DNA of 64,000 nt, taken from assembly GCF_000725425.1 (NCBI RefSeq), contig NZ_CP006019.1, forward strand, positions 1,054,001-1,118,000, in the 5' to 3' direction. Origin of the DNA: Palaeococcus pacificus DY20341 (GTDB taxonomy: Archaea > Methanobacteriota_B > Thermococci > Thermococcales > Thermococcaceae). Below are positions 26,701 through 33,986 of this stretch, piece by piece. The first letter of the stretch is position 1. Every line of letters begins with the position of its first letter. The position numbers and the translations under genes were made by a program. Under the pieces are notes generated by a model. It worked only from the letters and a program-made list of their open reading frames with translations, made no database searches and was not told the DNA's origin.

Positions 26701-28026
26701 ATGTTTGATATTAACGAATTCATCTTGAAGAAAGCTAAAGAACTTGGCTTTGGGGATGTGGTTGTTTTAGGCTATGAAAACAATAGAAGGCAAGTGCGCT
26801 TTGCAAACAATGAAATAACTGTGGCTAAAAATTGGCACTATCAAAAGGCTGAGCTCTTTGTAGAGTATGAAAAAAGGCTTGCCGTAACCACAATAACGAC
26901 TTTCGACAAAGAGACGATAGAAAAGACCCTCAAAACTCTCTTGGCGAGTGTTAAGACGATGGCCCCTAAAGAGGACTATTTTGGAATAGCAGATGGTCCA
27001 TTTAAGTATAACGACATCCCAGAAACCCTTGACAAGAGAATAGTTGAGCTTGATGAACCGAATGAGTATGTGGAAAGGGCCATAAATGCTGCCATTGAAG
27101 AAGGGGCTAAAAGAGTTGCTGGAGTCCTCTATACAGACCACAACAAAATCCACCTCACTACGAGCAACGGCGTTGAGGCTTTCGACGAGGGAACGGGTAT
27201 TGAGATTAGCGTTAGAGCGTTTATAGGTGACGAGGAGAGCGGACATGGAACGAGCTCTTCGAGGGTGTTAGACAAGTTTGACCCAGAGAGTGCAGGAAGA
27301 AAAGCTGGAGAGATAGCGAAGTTAGCACAAAACCCAACTCAAGGCGAGGCTGGAACTTTCGATGTGATCTTCGACCCCTTAGCCTTCGCAAACTTAATGA
27401 GCTACATGAGCTTCATGACATCGGCTTTTGCTGTTGAGGCTGGCTTCAGCTTCCTCGTGGGCAAGCTCGATCAAAAAGTTGCAAATGAGAACGTAACGAT
27501 TAAGGATGTTGGAAACATGCCAAATGCCTACCGTTCAAGGAAGTTCGATGATGAGGGTGTGCCCACAAGGGAGACGACGATAATTGAGAACGGAACCCTA
27601 AAGACGTATCTCCTCAATACGAGCTTTGCAAGAAAGTACAAAACAGAGACAACGGCAAATGCAGGTTTAATAGTGCCCCGCGCTTGGAACGTCTATCTTG
27701 AGCCGGGGGACTATACGAAAGAAGAGCTCTTCGGTGAGGTCAAGAAGGGTATTTACATTACGAACGTGTGGTATACGCGCTTCCAAAACTATGTTACTGG
27801 TGATTTCTCAACAATTCCAAGAGATGGGGCCTTTCTCGTAGAAAATGGTGAAATTGTAAAGCCTGTAAAGAATATTAGGGTAAGCGACAACTTCCAAAAA
27901 ATCTTGGAGAACATAGCCGCTTTGGGCAGAGACCTCTACCACATCCATTGGTGGGAGGTTACTACTCCGGTCTTTACGCCTTACGTGCTTGTGAAAGACG
28001 TTGGAATAACGAAAGCGACTAAGTAG
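26701..28026 (+). CDS. tldE: TldE/PmbA family protein, partner of TldD
   Basis: A 441-residue member of the same fold as TldD, but without the HExxxH zinc site, so it is the non-catalytic partner. Seen: FADNEIT-like RQVRFANNEIT near residues 24-35, DPLAFANLMSYM where TldD has its metal site, and TTANAGLIVPRAWN late in the protein. Start at 26701 with GGAGGTGAG before it; a longer frame from 26608 overlaps tldD in another frame and is a shadow. Surely an operon with tldD. Confidence 0.9.
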   Translation: MFDINEFILKKAKELGFGDVVVLGYENNRRQVRFANNEITVAKNWHYQKAELFVEYEKRLAVTTITTFDKETIEKTLKTLLASVKTMAPKEDYFGIADGPFKYNDIPETLDKRIVELDEPNEYVERAINAAIEEGAKRVAGVLYTDHNKIHLTTSNGVEAFDEGTGIEISVRAFIGDEESGHGTSSSRVLDKFDPESAGRKAGEIAKLAQNPTQGEAGTFDVIFDPLAFANLMSYMSFMTSAFAVEAGFSFLVGKLDQKVANENVTIKDVGNMPNAYRSRKFDDEGVPTRETTIIENGTLKTYLLNTSFARKYKTETTANAGLIVPRAWNVYLEPGDYTKEELFGEVKKGIYITNVWYTRFQNYVTGDFSTIPRDGAFLVENGEIVKPVKNIRVSDNFQKILENIAALGRDLYHIHWWEVTTPVFTPYVLVKDVGITKATK

Positions 28027-28062
28027 CTTTCGTTTTTCAACATTTCTTTACCTTTTAATGAG
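28027..28062 (+). terminator. T-rich terminator after tldE
   Basis: Several T runs follow the tldE stop and the next gene converges. They suit archaeal termination for the plus strand. Inference only. Confidence 0.4.
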
Positions 28063-28094
28063 AGCTATTTGAAAATCTATAAAAAGATGAAAAA

Positions 28095-28823
28095 CTACCA
28101 CTTCAGAATTTTGATTGGGCCGTTCGTTGTGCTGACCGTTAGGGTATTCCTCCCCTCCCCAAGGGCACCTGATGCTGTTTTAGGTCCGAAGCGCTTGTTT
28201 GTCTTTACAACTTTGATCTCCTCAAAATCGCTTTTTATCCCCCCGTTTGTGGTGCTTATCTCTATCCTGCCGTTAAACGTAGGGTGCAGGTGGAGGTTTA
28301 TGGGCCCGTTCACTGTGCTGATTTTAACGTCATCCCCTATTGCTCTGAGATAGACCTCAATCATGCCGTTGATGGTTTTGATGTTTCCTATTAGCCTTTC
28401 AGCCTTCACGTTAATCTTCCCGTTAACAGTTTTGATGTCCTTTGCACACTCGACGTCTAGGGATATAGGGCCGTTGACGGTTTTTGCCTCCATGCACCCT
28501 GAAACGCCCGTTATAATTATGCTGCCGTTTACACTCGCCACGCGGTTTACCTCGACCTCTTTGGGCACCAGAATTTCAAAATTGACCTTTGAACCCCCCA
28601 GATCTATGTTAAGTCCTTTTCTGTGCTCTGTAAATATTTTAAAAAACTCTCCTTTCTTTCTAATCTTAACTTTTGGTTCGCTGCCCAGAAGGCCCCAGCT
28701 CTTCTCTATTCTAAGCTTGAGCGTCTTTCCATCATACCCTTTGATTTTTATTGTCCCATTCACATTTTCAAGCTCGAGCTTAACTTTTCCCACTTCATAC
28801 TCTCTTTCATACACCTCAATCAT
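28095..28823 (-). CDS. DUF4097-type beta-repeat protein
   Basis: A 242-residue protein of repeated short beta strands (VNGTIKIKG, VNGPISLDV, VNGKINVKA, TINGMIEVYL, VNGPINLHL, TTNGGIKSDF, TNGPIKILKW), about one NG turn every 18-25 residues. This is the pattern of the DUF4097 putative adhesin / auto-transporter-like beta-helix family. No signal peptide or membrane helix is visible with the start at 28823 (after GGTGGTAATT). Function is unknown; in bacteria such proteins sit with anti-sigma or membrane-stress genes. Confidence 0.8.
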   Translation of the reverse strand: MIEVYEREYEVGKVKLELENVNGTIKIKGYDGKTLKLRIEKSWGLLGSEPKVKIRKKGEFFKIFTEHRKGLNIDLGGSKVNFEILVPKEVEVNRVASVNGSIIITGVSGCMEAKTVNGPISLDVECAKDIKTVNGKINVKAERLIGNIKTINGMIEVYLRAIGDDVKISTVNGPINLHLHPTFNGRIEISTTNGGIKSDFEEIKVVKTNKRFGPKTASGALGEGRNTLTVSTTNGPIKILKW

Positions 28824-28887
28824 AATTACCACCTGATATATACTTGTGTGGTCAAGAGACATCTCTTATGTGGTCACTCTTGAGCAC

Positions 28888-30168
28888 CTAAAATTTGAGC
28901 TTGGCCTTTGCGTTCACTTTTTTCCAAACTCGTCCATAAAGCAGAGGGAGCTTTTTAATTCCCACCTTGCTTTCCCACATTTCCAGGAGCTTGGCTTCTT
29001 CCTCAAATGCCGATAGCGTTAATGCTAAGAGCTCCTCCTTTGAAGCCTTTCCTCTAATCTCCTTCTCATTCTCAATGAGCTCTTTCTGTATCTCAGCTAT
29101 GTCTCTTGAAAACTCTTCAATGTGCTCTTTATAGCTTGTCTGGAACTTCCTGTGGAATGCCTCAAATCTCCACCAGTAGCTCTTTGGATTGAATTCGTTC
29201 GTTGGCTCATCACCCAATTTGGGAAGGCCGGCCTCAATATAGACCGGCTTAAATAAGCTCAGGCACGGAAGTGATGTCCCCGTAAACCAGTGAACGTTTA
29301 TCCTTCCAAGCTCGGATATTTGAGACGAAGCTGTTTGAGACGGTCTTGTTAAGCCACCGTAATGCATGCAAATGTCTCTCATTGAGCCGTTTGCCGGTTC
29401 AAAAGGCTCTCTTTGATGTGAGCGGAGAATTTGCATCATGTATTCAAGCGTGATCTCTCCCTCTTTTTCTTTGAGCTTTTTATACGTAAAAGCCCTTCTC
29501 TCCCTGCCGTGAGCAAAGTGGGTATAGAATTTATCGGAAAAATATTTGGCAAAGCTAAAGCCCTTTCTCTCCTTAGCGAGCCGTTCAACACTTTCAGATG
29601 CTAAATCCCAGTCGTCTTCAATCGTTAGGGCATTTGAAATAGAGTAAACGCCCTCAACTTTTTTGGCCACCCAGTGCTTTCCAGCGGTCTCAAGAACCCA
29701 CGCCTCTTTGGGGTCGGCTATTATAAAAGAGTTGTGATAAAGGAGTTTATGCCCGTAGCTCCCGTTTCCTCCTTGACCATAATTTTCAATGAGTGAGATT
29801 ACGAACTCAAGGGCTTCCCTCGAAGTTTTTGTCCTCTCTAAAGCCAAGCGTATCATATCCATTCCTAAAATTCCCGTCTTGGGAACTTTTATTTTGGTGA
29901 AGACGGCGGTATTTCCAATGGTTAAACCGAACTCGTTTGCGCCCATCTCCGCCCCCCACATCCACCAAGGTCTCGAGAGAAGGACGGCATAAGTCTCCCT
30001 TACTTGCGGAAACTCGACGTAGGTAAGCTTGACTTTTTCTGCTTCATGCTTTTTTCTCGGGATGAACTCTAAGATTTGGGCCTCGTTTGGCTCTCTATCG
30101 CTGTTTTTAGCAAAAATCATTTCTCTATTTTTTGTTGCGCTAGGGGTGGCAATCAAAACATCGCACAT
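28888..30168 (-). CDS. C69/U34-family dipeptidase
   Basis: A 426-residue peptidase of family C69 (formerly U34), related to secernins. The catalytic Cys is residue 2 (MCDVLIATPSATK), exposed after Met removal as an N-terminal nucleophile; downstream blocks FAKNSDREPNEAQ, GANEFGLTIGNTA and the DPKEAWVLETAGKHW stretch are all family landmarks. A role in peptide breakdown fits a proteolytic hyperthermophile. It is separated from the DUF4097 gene by 64 bases holding two TGTGGTCA direct repeats. Confidence 0.85.
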   Translation of the reverse strand: MCDVLIATPSATKNREMIFAKNSDREPNEAQILEFIPRKKHEAEKVKLTYVEFPQVRETYAVLLSRPWWMWGAEMGANEFGLTIGNTAVFTKIKVPKTGILGMDMIRLALERTKTSREALEFVISLIENYGQGGNGSYGHKLLYHNSFIIADPKEAWVLETAGKHWVAKKVEGVYSISNALTIEDDWDLASESVERLAKERKGFSFAKYFSDKFYTHFAHGRERRAFTYKKLKEKEGEITLEYMMQILRSHQREPFEPANGSMRDICMHYGGLTRPSQTASSQISELGRINVHWFTGTSLPCLSLFKPVYIEAGLPKLGDEPTNEFNPKSYWWRFEAFHRKFQTSYKEHIEEFSRDIAEIQKELIENEKEIRGKASKEELLALTLSAFEEEAKLLEMWESKVGIKKLPLLYGRVWKKVNAKAKLKF

Positions 30169-30257
30169 GATAACACCTAATATTTAAATTGTCGTGAGAG
30201 CTTTTATGCTTTGGGTTAGCTTTTTAAATATATTGGACAAATAATCCATCGATAACT

Positions 30258-31256
30258 ATGAGGCGCATCTTCACTTTGATCATTGTATCTGTGGCTGTGA
30301 TGGTTATTGGAATTTCAATAGGCTCTGTTAATCTTCCCTTTTCTCAGGTTATTGCTTCTTTTGCCTTTAAAAACATCAAACTCGTTCTGGAAAACCCTAA
30401 AGCGTTGGGAACCACAGAGACCATAATCCTTCAAATAAGGCTCCCACGCGTTCTTCTTGCATACTTAGTTGGATTAAGCCTTGCCTCCGCAGGTACAGCT
30501 TCTCAAGCACTCTTTAAAAACCCCCTAGCGGATCCGTATATATTGGGCATAAGTGGCGGTGCATCTGTAGGCGCGGCAATAGCGGCAGTTTACTTCCCAC
30601 GCTATATAGGACCATTTGCCTTAGCTTCTGCCCTTGTGTCGGTGTATATCGTTTATAGAATCTCAAAAATTGACGGCCACATACCAATAGACACCCTTCT
30701 ATTGGCTGGAATAGCTTTTGGCTTTTTTTCAAGTGCAATAACGTCATATCTACTTTATGTTGGGCGTGAAAGGATACATAACGTCATATTTTGGCTTATG
30801 GGGACTTTCAACGGTGCGGAGTGGGGAGATGTGAAACTGGTTTTGATTTCATCTGCGGTAGGGTTTGCCTTCTTAATGACCCACTGGAGAGAGCTCAATC
30901 TCCTTTTATTTGGAGAGGAAAGCGTAGCCCTCGGATTGGACATAGGCTTTTATAGAAAAGCTGTCATTTTTGTAATTTCACTATTAACTGCATTTGCTGT
31001 TGCAACGAGCGGCATAATCGGCTTCGTAGGATTGGTAAGCCCCCACGCAATGCGCATAATTTTTGGGCCGAGTCATAAAAAGCTTCTCCCGGCATCAGCT
31101 CTCTTTGGAGGAATTTTAATGGTCTTTGCAGACTTACTCGCTCGCATTTTGTTAAAGCCTGCCGAAATCCCCGTTGGGATCGTTACTGCTCTCTTTGGGG
31201 CTCCTTTCTTCTTGTATCTTCTAGTTAAACGGAAGAGGGGTGAGCTCTATGCATGA
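30258..31256 (+). CDS. FecCD-type ABC transporter permease
   Basis: A 332-residue, roughly 10-helix permease of the BtuC/FecCD family for iron-siderophore, haem or cobalamin uptake. Seen: RLPRVLLAYLVGLSLASAG, NPLADPYILGISGGASVGA, and the late FVGLVSPHAMRIIFGPSHK loop that docks with the ATPase. A TATA-like element lies about 25 bases before the ATG and no ribosome site is clear, so the mRNA may be leaderless. It overlaps the ATPase gene by 8 bases. No substrate-binding protein gene is adjacent. Confidence 0.9.
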   Translation: MRRIFTLIIVSVAVMVIGISIGSVNLPFSQVIASFAFKNIKLVLENPKALGTTETIILQIRLPRVLLAYLVGLSLASAGTASQALFKNPLADPYILGISGGASVGAAIAAVYFPRYIGPFALASALVSVYIVYRISKIDGHIPIDTLLLAGIAFGFFSSAITSYLLYVGRERIHNVIFWLMGTFNGAEWGDVKLVLISSAVGFAFLMTHWRELNLLLFGEESVALGLDIGFYRKAVIFVISLLTAFAVATSGIIGFVGLVSPHAMRIIFGPSHKKLLPASALFGGILMVFADLLARILLKPAEIPVGIVTALFGAPFFLYLLVKRKRGELYA

Positions 31257-31977
31257 GCGAACTTTAAAGGTTCGCCTCTCCTTCTCATACGGCGAGAGGG
31301 AGATTTTAAAAAACGTTGAGTTTTCGGCAAAAAAAGGGGAGCTTTTAGCTATCATAGGGCCCAACGGCGCTGGAAAATCCACTCTCTTAAAGTGCCTTGT
31401 GGGAATTTTAAAGCCTCAAGGAGAGGTTAAGTTCAATGGTTTCGACCTTCTTCAGCTAAAGCCAAAAGAAAGAGCCCGATTTGTGACTTATGTGCCCCAA
31501 AGCTCCGTTCCAGAGTTTGCGTTTACCATAGAAGAATTTGTCGAGATGGGTGCGTATGCGACTAGGGGTGACACCGAGAGTGCCCTAAAGAGGGTTGGTC
31601 TTTGGGAGAGGAGGAGAGAGTTCGTGACGAACTTAAGCGGTGGTGAATACCAGCTCGTTCTGATAGCAAGGGCTTTGGCACAGGAAAGCGAGATAATCCT
31701 TTTGGATGAGCCAACATCTCATTTGGATATAAACCATGCACTCCAGATAATGGAGATTTTAAATGCACTCAAAGATGAAAAGATTGTAATAGTGGTGATG
31801 CACGACCTCAACTTGGCCCTAAAGTATGCTGATAGGTTACTCCTTCTCAATAAAGGCACGATAGAGTGGGAAGGAACACCAAGCAGCCTTAGAGGAGATA
31901 TTTTGGAAAATGTTTATGGTATTAAAGCGAAGATTGTGGAAATTGATGGAGCTTCCTTACTCATCACAAGCCTCTAA
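31249..31977 (+). CDS. ABC transporter ATP-binding protein (FecE/BtuD type)
   Basis: A 242-residue ATPase for the FecCD permease. Walker A GPNGAGKST, the signature LSGGEYQLVLIARAL, Walker B IILLDEPTSHLD and the switch His in VVMHDLNLALKYA are all present; NHALQ and the KPQGEVKFNGFD segment fit the BtuD/FhuC group. Start at ATG 31249, 4 bases after GGGGTGAG. Its last 21 bases overlap the reading frame on the other strand at 31957. Confidence 0.92.
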   Translation: MHERTLKVRLSFSYGEREILKNVEFSAKKGELLAIIGPNGAGKSTLLKCLVGILKPQGEVKFNGFDLLQLKPKERARFVTYVPQSSVPEFAFTIEEFVEMGAYATRGDTESALKRVGLWERRREFVTNLSGGEYQLVLIARALAQESEIILLDEPTSHLDINHALQIMEILNALKDEKIVIVVMHDLNLALKYADRLLLLNKGTIEWEGTPSSLRGDILENVYGIKAKIVEIDGASLLITSL

Positions 31978-32340
31978 ATGTGCATCTATCCACCCCAAAA
32001 GAGCTTCAGGCTTCACAAGGCTAACTCTCATTCTCAGTTCGTTTTCAATGAAATCCATAATCCAGCTGTTCTTTAAGGGATTGTTGTTAAAGGGATATAC
32101 AAGGATCAGGTGTTTAAAGCCCGCCCTATGAGCTTTTAAGGCATTGTAAAGTGTCCTCTGCTTTATCCACTTGTAGGAGTTCTCAAATTCAACAGCCGCT
32201 ATCTTTTCATCGTTTTTTCCAAAAATGGCCAGATCTATGCGGGTTCCATCGGCAGTGCGGAACTCCTCAATGGCTTTAAAGCCTCGAGAGGAACATTTGT
32301 CCTTTATCTCCCTTGAAAGCGCTTTAATCCTTATTCCTAT
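31957..32340 (-). pseudogene. PD-(D/E)XK nuclease-like reading frame without a normal start
   Basis: A clean, protein-like frame of about 127 codons fills the gap between the ABC gene and the nucleotidyltransferase but has no ATG, GTG or TTG before its last third. It reads EEFRTADGTRIDLAIFG, then KIAAVEFENSYKW: an Asp and an E-x-E spaced as in the PD-(D/E)XK fold. It then continues AHRAGFKHLILVYPFNNN, typical of small archaeal endonuclease-like proteins. The frame is the same as that of the upstream gene, right after its TGA at 32365-32367. The start may have decayed (ATA at 32340 follows a G6 run), or use a rare codon. Called a pseudogene with doubt. Confidence 0.5.
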
Positions 32341-32364
32341 CCCCCCAGAAAAAGAGAAATGGAA

Positions 32365-33606
32365 TCAGAAGAGCCATTGGTTCTCAATACACTCATCGCA
32401 TGGGGGCTTTTCCCCGGCCATGGCCTTGAACTTCTTGTAAATGCACTCTGGAAGTCCAAGTGGGCATCTGTCTGGCGTGAGCTCGGGCCTAACCTTGGTT
32501 GGGTCGAGCTTGAGCTTGAGCCAAGCCTCATACTCCTCTACCTTCTTCCATGGAAGCACCTTAGCACTGTAGATTACCAAGTTGTCGTAAATCTTTGCGT
32601 AGTCTCCTATTACAGCGTTCTCTTTAACTATGACGTTCTGCCCAATAACAACGCCTTCACCGAGTATTGAGTCTTTAATTTCGCTCTTCTCTTTGATTAT
32701 GTCGCTTCCGATAAGTATTGCCCTCTTTAAGTAGGCCTTTTCTTTAATTATGGTGTTCGGTCCAATGTATGTATAGGCTTTTATCTTAACGCCTTTCCCG
32801 ACCTTTGCCCCCCTATCTATGTACGCAGGCCCCTGTATTTCGACATCCTCTGCGACTTCTGCACCCTCTTTTATGGTGTAGTAACCGTTCTCCTTGGTTA
32901 TCTCATCAAGGATTATCTGGTGGGCGTAGAACAGGTCTTCGGGAGTTCCGAGGTCAACCCAATATGTATCCCTCGCCATCTTATAGCCGTAAACTAGTCC
33001 CTGGCTCACATATTTTGGAAGTATCTCCCTCTCAAAGTAGATTTCTTTGTTCTTTGGAACATCCTTTAAGACTTCCTTGTTCACAACGTATATTCCAGCG
33101 TCGATTGTGTTTGTCTTGGGTCTTCTAGGCTTCTCTTCGAACTCCACAACTTTTCCTTCCTCGTTTAGCTCAACCACACCGTACTTCTCTGGGTCATATA
33201 CTTTTGTAACGGCAACAGTGACTAAGCCACCGTTCTTTTTGTGGGCTTCTATGAGCTCCCCAAAGTCAAAGTTTGTAAACACATCTCCGTAGATGACCAA
33301 AAAGTCCTCGCTAACGAATTCTTCAACATTTTTGAGTGCTCCTCCTGTTTCGAGAGGCATTGGGTCGTTTACAAAGCGGATGTCTTTTGGGTAATCCGCC
33401 ATATTATCCTCTATGAACTCTCTGATTTCTCCCTTCATGTAATGAACTGAGAGAATTATTTCGTCAATTTCTTTAACTTTTTCTAAGCTCTCCAAGAGAT
33501 ATTGGAGGTTTGGCTTTCCGAGAACAGGTACCATCGGCTTTGGTCTTGTGGATGAAATTGGCCTTAACCTCGTTCCGAATCCTCCAGCAAGAATAACTGC
33601 TTTCAT
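32365..33606 (-). CDS. Sugar-1-phosphate nucleotidyltransferase
   Basis: A 413-residue enzyme of the mannose-1-phosphate guanylyltransferase / GlcNAc-1-phosphate uridylyltransferase type. The NTP-binding motif VILAGGFGTRLRPISSTRPKPM is at the N terminus (read as AGGFGTRLRP and RPKPM), the metal motif YGDVFTNFD in the middle, and after residue 240 come hexapeptide repeats of a left-handed beta-helix (GPAYIDRGAKVGKGVKI and following). A Cys-rich end (CPLGLPECIY ... CDECIENQW) is added. Start at 33606 after GGTGATATC. It makes activated sugar for glycans or compatible solutes. Confidence 0.88.
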   Translation of the reverse strand: MKAVILAGGFGTRLRPISSTRPKPMVPVLGKPNLQYLLESLEKVKEIDEIILSVHYMKGEIREFIEDNMADYPKDIRFVNDPMPLETGGALKNVEEFVSEDFLVIYGDVFTNFDFGELIEAHKKNGGLVTVAVTKVYDPEKYGVVELNEEGKVVEFEEKPRRPKTNTIDAGIYVVNKEVLKDVPKNKEIYFEREILPKYVSQGLVYGYKMARDTYWVDLGTPEDLFYAHQIILDEITKENGYYTIKEGAEVAEDVEIQGPAYIDRGAKVGKGVKIKAYTYIGPNTIIKEKAYLKRAILIGSDIIKEKSEIKDSILGEGVVIGQNVIVKENAVIGDYAKIYDNLVIYSAKVLPWKKVEEYEAWLKLKLDPTKVRPELTPDRCPLGLPECIYKKFKAMAGEKPPCDECIENQWLF

Positions 33607-33687
33607 GATATCACCAATTATAATTAACAGTAGAAAGCTTATATATTTTACGGCCATTAAATATGGATAACGATGAACGCTTTTATT

Positions 33688-33711
33688 ATAATGTTCATTT
33701 TTGAACATTAT
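33688..33711. promoter_or_regulatory. Perfect 10-bp inverted repeat between the feo operon and the nucleotidyltransferase
   Basis: ATAATGTTCA, TTTT, TGAACATTAT: a perfect 10-bp inverted repeat. It straddles the stop of the FeoC-like gene and sits about 40 bases upstream of the TATA box (about 33641-33650) of the nucleotidyltransferase. It could be an operator or a fold at the end of the feo transcript; it is not followed by a T run in the transcript direction, so a classic terminator is unlikely. Confidence 0.4.
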
Positions 33712-33964
33712 CTTTGGAATCCTTTTTACTCACTTGATAGAGCGTCCCTTTAAACTGAATACAGCTCCCCGGACAGATTTCCTTTAGAGGACAACTCCCG
33801 CATGAGGAGCTTCCGAGTTCCACTTTTTCTATGTATCCCAAGCTCTCAAGAATTTTTATTATCCCCTCTACCTCTTTTTCGTCTATACCGAGCTTTTCCC
33901 CAATCTCTCTTGGATTTGTTGCCCCTCTTTTTATCAGCTCCAAAACTTCGTCGAGCTTTCCCAT
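33695..33964 (-). CDS. FeoC-like winged-helix protein with four cysteines
   Basis: An 89-residue protein. Residues 1-50 form a winged helix (GATNPREIGEKLGIDEKEVEGIIKILESLGYI in parts). The C-terminal part has a cysteine cluster CGSCPLKEICPGSC, the spacing expected for an iron-sulfur or zinc site, as in FeoC. It lies directly after feoB (overlap of 23 bases is only with longer starts; this start at 33964 leaves 22 bases). GGGGGTTTT precedes the ATG. Role inferred: control or sensing for FeoB. Confidence 0.75.
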   Translation of the reverse strand: MGKLDEVLELIKRGATNPREIGEKLGIDEKEVEGIIKILESLGYIEKVELGSSSCGSCPLKEICPGSCIQFKGTLYQVSKKDSKDNVQK

Positions 33965-33986
33965 CTCAAAACCCCCTAAAAATAAA

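Noticed and set aside
32365-32367. TGA read as selenocysteine joining the nucleotidyltransferase to the downstream frame
   Set aside because: Thermococcales are not known to use selenocysteine and no SECIS-like element is visible; kept only as an in-frame oddity.
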